Assembly (NCBI RefSeq): GCF_037572415.1
Contig: NZ_JBBHLB010000004.1
Location: forward strand, 62,001 to 126,000
DNA from: Flavonifractor porci
GTDB lineage: Bacteria > Bacillota > Clostridia > Oscillospirales > Oscillospiraceae
Reading direction: 5' to 3'
DNA length: 64,000 nucleotides
The notes beneath the pieces were generated by a model. It was not told where the DNA came from. It searched no databases and saw only the letters and a program-made list of their open reading frames with translations. Below are positions 59,223 to 64,000 of this stretch, in pieces. A program made the position numbers and the translations under genes. Every line of letters starts with the position of its first letter. The stretch's first letter is position 1.

Positions 59223-59929
59223 ATCCCCACCTCCATGCATTGGCGCTGCAGGTTCCGGAAGGCCACCCACGGCAGGCCGGCCTGTTTCAGTATCCGTTTG
59301 TGCAGGTAGTAGAACTCGTGGAGCTGATATGGCGCTCCGGTCTTGGGGTTGAGGAACACATAGCAGTCGGTTTCCGGTATCTGTTCCAGAAGATGTTCCG
59401 CCTTACGGTTGAGGACCAGCAGGTGCCGTCCCTTGAGGATATACCGGCAGCGGATATGAAAATCGGCCCACGACAAGGTGATGAGTTCACATTGCCGCAG
59501 GCCGCTGGATAGTCCTGTGTAGATGAGAGGGAGAACGCCAAGCTGTTCCGCTGCGTTCAGGTACCGCTGGAGCTGCCCCAGGCGCAATGGGGCCGTCTTA
59601 CATTCCTCTGCCTGCGGCTCCTGGCAGAGCCGCACCGGGTTATAGCGAATGGCCTGGTCACGAGCCGCTTCGTCCATACAGCGCCACAGGAGCAGATGGA
59701 CGCACCAGACACTTCTGGCGCTGAGTCCCTGGTGCCGCAGGCTGTCATAGAAACTGGTGACGGTGTCTTCTGACAGCCCCGCCAGCGGGATGCCCCCGAT
59801 TCCGGGGAGGATGTGGCGGTAGATCAGGTTGCGGTATCCGCCCACGGTGCTGCTGCTCCATCTGGCCTGATTCTCACAGAACCAGCGGTCGCACCACTGG
59901 CCTACCGTGTAGCTGTTTTCGTTCTGCAT
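59219..59929 (-). CDS. Truncated tyrosine-recombinase-like protein coupled to the next integrase
   Basis: A 236-residue protein from ATG 59929 (AAAAGGAGGCGACGAT upstream). It shares the core-binding domain and catalytic beginning (SSGLRQCELITLSW) with the downstream integrase, but box II is FRNLQRQC and the protein ends 5 residues later, without HxxR or the Tyr. It should be catalytically dead. Coupling by ATGA suggests a non-catalytic partner that binds att DNA or the active subunit, rather than plain decay. Confidence 0.78.
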   Translation of the reverse strand: MQNENSYTVGQWCDRWFCENQARWSSSTVGGYRNLIYRHILPGIGGIPLAGLSEDTVTSFYDSLRHQGLSARSVWCVHLLLWRCMDEAARDQAIRYNPVRLCQEPQAEECKTAPLRLGQLQRYLNAAEQLGVLPLIYTGLSSGLRQCELITLSWADFHIRCRYILKGRHLLVLNRKAEHLLEQIPETDCYVFLNPKTGAPYQLHEFYYLHKRILKQAGLPWVAFRNLQRQCMEVGI

Positions 59930-60052
59930 ATCGTCGCCTCCTTTTGGCAAACGAACAATATCACAGAAAGAGGAAAATAGCTACTGGAAAGAACGGAATA
60001 TTTGCAGAAGAATGACCGCTTCCGAACGATGCCGCTTGTTGATTTTCTTTTC

Positions 60053-60085
60053 ATTCTTGTCATATACTGATCACATGACAAGAAT
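60053..60085. repeat. 11-bp inverted repeat upstream of the integrase pair
   Basis: ATTCTTGTCAT (60053-60063) and ATGACAAGAAT (60075-60085) form a perfect dyad around 11 bases, about 125 bases upstream of the start at 59929 and just past the end of the AAA pseudogene. No T tract; more like an operator than a terminator. Confidence 0.5.
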
Positions 60086-60096
60086 CCGATTCGGGA

Positions 60097-61438
60097 TCAG
60101 ATATTGGCTACAGTCAAATAGCGTTTCAGCAGGCAGGCGCAGAAGTAGGGGAAGGTATAGATGTCATCACTATACCCGATGTTCCCGCCGGTGAACTTAA
60201 TACCGCAGTGAATATCCGCATACTTCTCACTGCTGATCAGGGTCCTCATGGACTTGGCAGTCCCGTTCTTGGCCTTCACCTCAACAGGGATCAGGGCGCT
60301 TGCCGTTCGGACGAAGAAATCCTGCTCCAGAGTAGAATCGTCCCGTTTATAGTAATAGAGTTTGTATCCCGCCTTGACCAGTGCTTCGCCAACCACATTT
60401 TCGTAAAGCGCGCCCTTATAGACTCCGAGGTTTTTGTTGGTCCGCAGATCCTCCTGGGCTTCTTCGTCCAGCATGGCCACAAGCAGGCCGCTGTCGGCAA
60501 AGTAGATTTTATACTTCGTATCGTCATAGTTGCCCTGAAGCGGCAGTTCCGGGAAATTCAGGCAGTAGCAGATATTAACCATTCCCGCATCGTCCAGCCA
60601 TTCCACACATCCTCTATAGTCACGGAACCGAGCGCCGGAGGCAACTTTGGAGATTTGAAATTTCTTGTTGTCCTTGGCGAGCTGTGCGGGAATGTGATTG
60701 AATACATTCAAGATCCTGGCCTGGTCGATGCCTTCTGCATATTTTCGAATGTCCTCCTTGTAATCCGCGATCAGCTGTCTCTGTACCTCAAGCGACCCCT
60801 CGAAGGTACCTTTTACAATAAACTCACGAACAACAGCGGGCATTCCGCCCAGGATGCAGTAGTCAAGGAAGAGCGAGCTGCACACCGACATCTGTACCTC
60901 GTTGAAGGGCGTGAGATTGCGCATATGCTCCAGCATATCTTCAATGAAGGCATCGTCATAGCCTTTGGCCCACAGGAATTCCTCAAAATCCAGTGAGAAC
61001 ATCTCATAGTCAGACTTGTAGCCCACGCTGTTGCTCTCGATTTTCCGATAATTGATGCCCAGCATGGAGCCACTGCAGATCACATCGAACCTGCCGTCGA
61101 TTTTGAAGAACTTCAGCGCTGTTGCAATTTCCGGAAACTCCTGTAGCTCATCAAAGAATATCAGTGTTTCGCCCTCAATAAATCGTTTGGACGGATCCAT
61201 TCTGGAGATATTCTTGATGATGTCATCTGCTTTATATCCGTCCGCTGTGGATCATTTTATACTTTGGTTCTTCCACGAAATTGATGGTGATCACACTCTG
61301 GTAATTCATATCTCCGAACCGCTTGATTGACTCGGTTTTCCCCACCTGTCGGGGCCCCTTGACGATCAACGGCTTTCTGTCGGGGTTCGCCTTCCATTCG
61401 GCCAGGAATGCATCGATTTTTCGTTTCAAATAGAGCAT
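60097..61438 (-). pseudogene. Frameshifted AAA ATPase with DUF4143 domain
   Basis: ATG 61438 (GGAGGCGGGTGAA upstream) opens the N-terminal piece with Walker A VKGPRQVGKTES, ending in an early TAA at about 61232. The rest continues in another frame from there: LIFFDELQEFP (Walker B), then the DUF4143 nuclease-like C-terminus (YENVVGEALVKAGYKLYYY, DFFVRTASALIPVEVKAKNG). Removing one base near 61242 (in TCCGTCCGCT, plus strand) restores IHSDGYKADD and joins the two. Members are orphan ATPases of unclear role. A sequencing error is possible. Confidence 0.85.
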
Positions 61439-61843
61439 TTCACCCGCCTCCTTCGCTACTATTATACCTATACCCGATAGAGAAATCAATCGAAATCACA
61501 AAAAATGAGCGAGTTTCTTTTTCGTCTGCACATTTTATGAGCGAGTTTTTGCAGCAGAACGCACATTTTTGGCTTCCGAGTAAAGGCATATCACACCGGG
61601 CTTTATTCTTTGTTTATGCGGCGCATTTCCTGCGCCGCTCCTCTGAGGCGATCCGGCCTGTTATCGCCACTCACCCCGGACGGAACTTCTTTTAAATACA
61701 CAGAATCCAATCCCACACCCATCCCAAAAGGAGAAAGTTTTGCTTGAAACACGCAGGGCAAAAGAGTGTCAAAGAGGAACTGCTGGAGCAGAGGAAAGGG
61801 CTAAAGAGGGCGGTAGAGTGCCAGCTGAAGGTTCAGACACACG
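61439..61843. other. Gene-poor region left of attR
   Basis: No supported gene. It contains two imperfect TGAGCGAGTTT direct repeats (about 61506 and 61539). A hairpin GCGGCGCA/TGCGCCGC at 61620-61640 resembles sequence next to the xis gene (38940-38975). A TTG frame (61744-61911) with AAAAGGAGAAAG upstream runs from KHAGQKSVKEELLEQR straight into the tRNA remnant, possibly a gene cut by the att site. Confidence 0.5.
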
Positions 61844-61888
61844 TTTGGGAGCAGGAGGCCCGGGGTTCGAGTCCCCGCACTCCGACCA
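61844..61888 (+). pseudogene. tRNA-Pro 3' half with attR core
   Basis: 45 bases equal in length and layout to 36264-36308. TTTGGGAGCAGGA is identical, but the T arm differs (CGGGG TTCGAGT CCCCG) and the acceptor strand is CACTCCG, followed by A and CCA. The 5' half is absent. It is a displaced or foreign tRNA-Pro 3' end, which marks an attachment site. Confidence 0.85.
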
Positions 61889-62060
61889 AATTTCGCAGAA
61901 AAACCGCCTAAACAGGCGGTTTTTCTGCGTTTTGAGTTCGGTTTTTGCGGTTTTGGAGATTGCTGTTTTGTGGTGGTTCCAGGGGTGGAATAGCGGTCGG
62001 GAGATGAGTGAGCGCAGCGGCTGAAACAGCTAAATCCCTAACCCATCCCTAACGGGGAAA
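61889..62060 (+). repeat. tRNA downstream flank: element-end repeat (right copy)
   Basis: Imperfect copy of 36309-36480: the same terminator hairpin (61899-61909 with 61914-61924), similar GTTTTTGCGGTTTTGG text, and the same double CCCTAAC (62036-62042 and 62047-62053). Confidence 0.8.
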
Positions 62061-62182
62061 CTTCCGCATTTTGCCGTTTCTATCGGTGCCGTTGTCGGCC
62101 ACTCCTGATCGCATGTCTACGCTGCGTAGGTCGTGAAGCAGGATTTCTCCTGCTATAAGTCAATCTTCGACCTATCTTAAGT

Positions 62183-62545
62183 TCAATAGAGCGTCCACCA
62201 GTATTCGAACACTTTGCGATACTGGTTGCCCTTCTTCGATAGGCCGAAATACTTATGGACCTTTCGATTGGATCTTCGCTTCAGATACCGTTGACAATTG
62301 CTGGACTTCATATACTGAATGTGCAGTCCGGAATGAAGTAAGGTTCTTAATCTCTCATAGTCTCCCATGATATACCCCATATTGGGTGCGTACCTGCTGT
62401 GCTGAATGAGAAACAGAAGATGGTCTGAGTGCCTGACGCACTGGGTGCGGCGATATTGGCGGCCGGAACGTCGACCGCATCCGGGCTCGTTTTTAGTAGA
62501 TCCCAAGATCTCGGCGATCCGCTTGTTTAACTCTTGCTCTGTCAT
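62183..62545 (-). CDS. Basic hypothetical protein of the second element
   Basis: The 120-residue protein starts at ATG 62545 after GGAAG. The N-terminus MTEQELNKRIAEILGSTK is helical; the rest is Arg/Lys/Tyr-rich, with cysteines at about 23, 36 and 84. I recognise no family. Its start lies inside the end of the small gene at 62493, in another frame, so the two would be coupled. Confidence 0.55.
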   Translation of the reverse strand: MTEQELNKRIAEILGSTKNEPGCGRRSGRQYRRTQCVRHSDHLLFLIQHSRYAPNMGYIMGDYERLRTLLHSGLHIQYMKSSNCQRYLKRRSNRKVHKYFGLSKKGNQYRKVFEYWWTLY

Positions 62546-62669
62546 AAGTCTTCCTGCTCTGTACGGTCCGGGTGATAGGGTTGACCCCGTGCCAGGAGCC
62601 ACGCTGTTTCGCGTGGTATTCCCGCCGGGCTTTCTTACTGCGTTTGTCCAATGGAACCAACTGCGTCAC
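62493..62669 (-). CDS. Small basic protein (58 residues), mobile-element type
   Basis: GTG 62669 with AAGGAG 10 bases upstream opens a 58-codon frame to TAA 62493. The peptide begins MTQLVPLDKRSKKARREYHA and continues KQRGSWHGVNPITRTVQSRK. The RGSW.GVNP.TR core is the sort of conserved text seen in small proteins of Clostridia mobile elements and phages (memory, not verified). Strongly basic, so nucleic-acid binding is possible. It overlaps the next gene by 53 bp. Confidence 0.6.
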   Translation of the reverse strand: MTQLVPLDKRSKKARREYHAKQRGSWHGVNPITRTVQSRKTYDRARVKQADRRDLGIY

Positions 62670-62893
62670 AGCTGATCATCTCCTTCTTTTTGTCTTGGTG
62701 TGAGCAACCCAGAGGGCACAGCACAGCAATCGCTGGCTGATATACGGATGGTGCCGAGGATGTTCCAATCGCAGACTCCTCTATAACAATCTCATTACAA
62801 ATGGCAAAGATCGCTTGCTATTTCAGAATATATCAGGTATGCTGAAGTACTCCGCTGAGGCGGAGATCATCCTGATGAATGGAGGCGATCCAT

Positions 62894-63232
62894 ATGTCCA
62901 TGATTCAGTTTCCTGTCATCGATCCTGTGGCTACCGGGGCGAATATCTGCCGGCTCCGGAAGGAGCGCGGCCTGACAGTCCGAGATCTCCAGCGCTATTT
63001 CGGATTTGAGGAGCCGCAAGCCATCTACAAATGGCAGCGGGGCCAGAGCCTTCCCAGTGTAGATAACCTCTATGCACTGAGCGCTTTGCTCCAGGTGCCG
63101 ATGAACGAGATCATCATCTCCACTTCTCATATCGTTTCTTGGGAGCAGCAGGCGGCCGCCTGCTGCTCAGGTCTTTCTATGAGGACATTTCTTCAGGTAC
63201 AGTGGGCATGGCAGAATTTCAAAACCGCTTAG
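62894..63232 (+). CDS. Helix-turn-helix (XRE-like) protein
   Basis: The 112-residue protein starts at ATG 62894 after GGAGGCGATCCAT. Residues about 13-65 form a Cro/CI-like HTH (GANICRLRKERGLTVRDL, then FEEPQAIYKWQRG and SVDNLYALSALLQVP). The C-terminal 40 residues are not conserved-looking. Likely a small regulator of the second element; it could also be a maintenance protein. Confidence 0.82.
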   Translation: MSMIQFPVIDPVATGANICRLRKERGLTVRDLQRYFGFEEPQAIYKWQRGQSLPSVDNLYALSALLQVPMNEIIISTSHIVSWEQQAAACCSGLSMRTFLQVQWAWQNFKTA

Positions 63233-63593
63233 ATCCTTATCCGCCTGTGCTCATAGGCCTGCCGCGATCCTGCCGGACGGCCGCAGCCCTTGGGTGAACA
63301 AGCGACTTCATAAATAGAATATCACGCCATTATGGCAAGTATCAGAGAAACGTAAGGGCGAATCCTGCTTTTGACAATGGATGTGTGTTAGAAATGGCAG
63401 TATTTCGGTGAACGAGGATGGAGGCGGCTGACGAGCCTTTCACAATGAGTTATGAGCTCATGTTGCATTCATCAGATGCAGTCCATTCTTTGCCGGGGAG
63501 TGCGCAGCATCATAATTCATCTGCGCCTGAACCGATCATCACTGCCTATCCATTCTGCCACGCCCACCACACCTGAAGGCGTGGTGACGGCAT
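63233..63593. other. Gene-free stretch
   Basis: No supported gene in 361 bases. A small dyad CCACGCC/GGCGTGG around 63558-63586 lies downstream of the minus-strand gene ending at 63594, without a T tract. Confidence 0.5.
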
Positions 63594-64000
63594 TTATGCG
63601 GCTGTGCTCTTTTCGATGAAATCGCTGAGGATGTCCTCAAAGCTGTCATTCATGTCAAAGGGCGGCTCATAGGATACCTCGGTGTTGACCAGACACTTGT
63701 CCAGGGACATGGAGATCTCGTCGGCCCTCTTGCTGAGCGCTGTGGCCATGCCTCGGATCTTGTTCCGGTCAAAGTCGATGGTGGTGACTTGCGTGGCATC
63801 ACAGCGGTAGGAGACCTGGTTTCCCTCGCCGTTGAATCGGAAGCCAGAGCCTCCGCCGGCAATGGTCTTTTCGCTGTTGCGGAGCATGGTCATGTGGCGG
63901 AATGCCTCAGCCAACTCCTGACGCTGCCGGTTCAGGCCCACCTCGCTGTCCATATCCAAATCCAATGCGTTCTTGGCAGCATGGATAGCCCGGCACAATT
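63594..64000 (-). CDS. Hypothetical protein, C-terminal part (cut by window end)
   Basis: The frame is open to the window edge, so the N-terminus is missing. The visible 135 residues include a helical segment (about 25-50, RQRQELAEAFRHMTML), a beta-like stretch with GGGSGFRFNGEGN and a C-terminal helical acidic part (MNDSFEDILSDFIEK). No recognised family. Probably belongs to the second mobile element. Confidence 0.6.
   Translation of the reverse strand, partial: LCRAIHAAKNALDLDMDSEVGLNRQRQELAEAFRHMTMLRNSEKTIAGGGSGFRFNGEGNQVSYRCDATQVTTIDFDRNKIRGMATALSKRADEISMSLDKCLVNTEVSYEPPFDMNDSFEDILSDFIEKSTAA

Noticed and set aside
60053..60085. Inverted repeat as terminator of the AAA pseudogene
   Set aside because: No T tract on either strand; kept only as a possible operator.
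61740..62024. 94-residue plus-strand ORF across the tRNA remnant
   Set aside because: Its C-terminal half is the translation of the tRNA 3' half and terminator (LGAGGPGFESPHSDQ-type artefact). No independent support.
63421..63575. 43-residue plus-strand frame near 63445
   Set aside because: No ribosome site, no recognisable sequence, and it ends inside a small dyad.

Overview
The window looks like a chromosome segment of a GC-rich gut Clostridia bacterium, most likely Oscillospiraceae (Flavonifractor/Lawsonibacter-like). Most genes are strongly GC-rich with GGAGG-type ribosome binding sites. Firmicute-style gene orders are present (infC-rpmI-rplT, greA-lysS, blaI-blaR1-like). The accessory genes (MobP3-type relaxase with Sel1 repeats, DUF6809-like protein, coupled integrases) are of a kind I associate with this group. 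The taxonomic call is inference; no rRNA is present.

Bases 1-36.2 kb are core chromosome. In order: the 3' part of a Mg2+ P-type ATPase with a one-helix microprotein behind it; an ABC-2 exporter operon with a zinc-ribbon membrane protein; threonine aldolase, glnS, a YibE/F membrane protein and alkaline phosphatase; greA and a lysS carrying an extra C-terminal tRNA-binding domain; a large CoA-disulfide-reductase/rhodanese/sulfite-reductase fusion divergent from a LysR regulator; and a nickel module, larE-larB-larC followed by a five-gene nickel/peptide-type ABC importer. The nickel module is preceded by a structured leader (long-range stem, pseudoknot and intrinsic terminator) that looks like an unassigned riboswitch. 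Then come a BlaI/M56 pair with twin operators, infC (apparent AUC start)-rpmI-rplT, a cell-surface 5'-nucleotidase and trmB.

At 36.2 kb lies a tRNA-Pro(UGG) gene. Its anticodon loop and 3' half are repeated in altered form at 61.84 kb, and these repeats bracket a mobile element of about 25.6 kb. The left backbone holds an EcsC-family protein, tyrosine integrase, excisionase-like protein, MobP3-type relaxase with Sel1 repeats, RHH relaxosome protein, a candidate IncP-like oriT, a winged-helix replication-type protein and a DUF1653/HTH protein. The cargo is one long leftward gene run that looks like a defence island: XRE regulator, Hachiman (hamA-hamB, visibly AT-rich), a SauUSI-like PLD-helicase-DUF3427 protein, a winged-helix protein, MutT, MazG-like, a PD-(D/E)xK-like protein, a nuclease-SF2 helicase, an SF1 helicase-nuclease, an SGNH hydrolase and a rhodanese lipoprotein. 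The right part has a DUF6809-like protein, two coupled integrase-like genes with degenerate active sites, and a frameshifted AAA ATPase.

Beyond 61.84 kb the tRNA 3' half and its terminator-containing flank recur, followed by small mobile-element-type genes. This suggests a second related element in tandem that runs off the window. The best leads for something undescribed are the lar leader RNA and the defence gene run between about 44 and 54 kb, in which nucleotide-sanitising enzymes sit among three different helicase-nuclease proteins.
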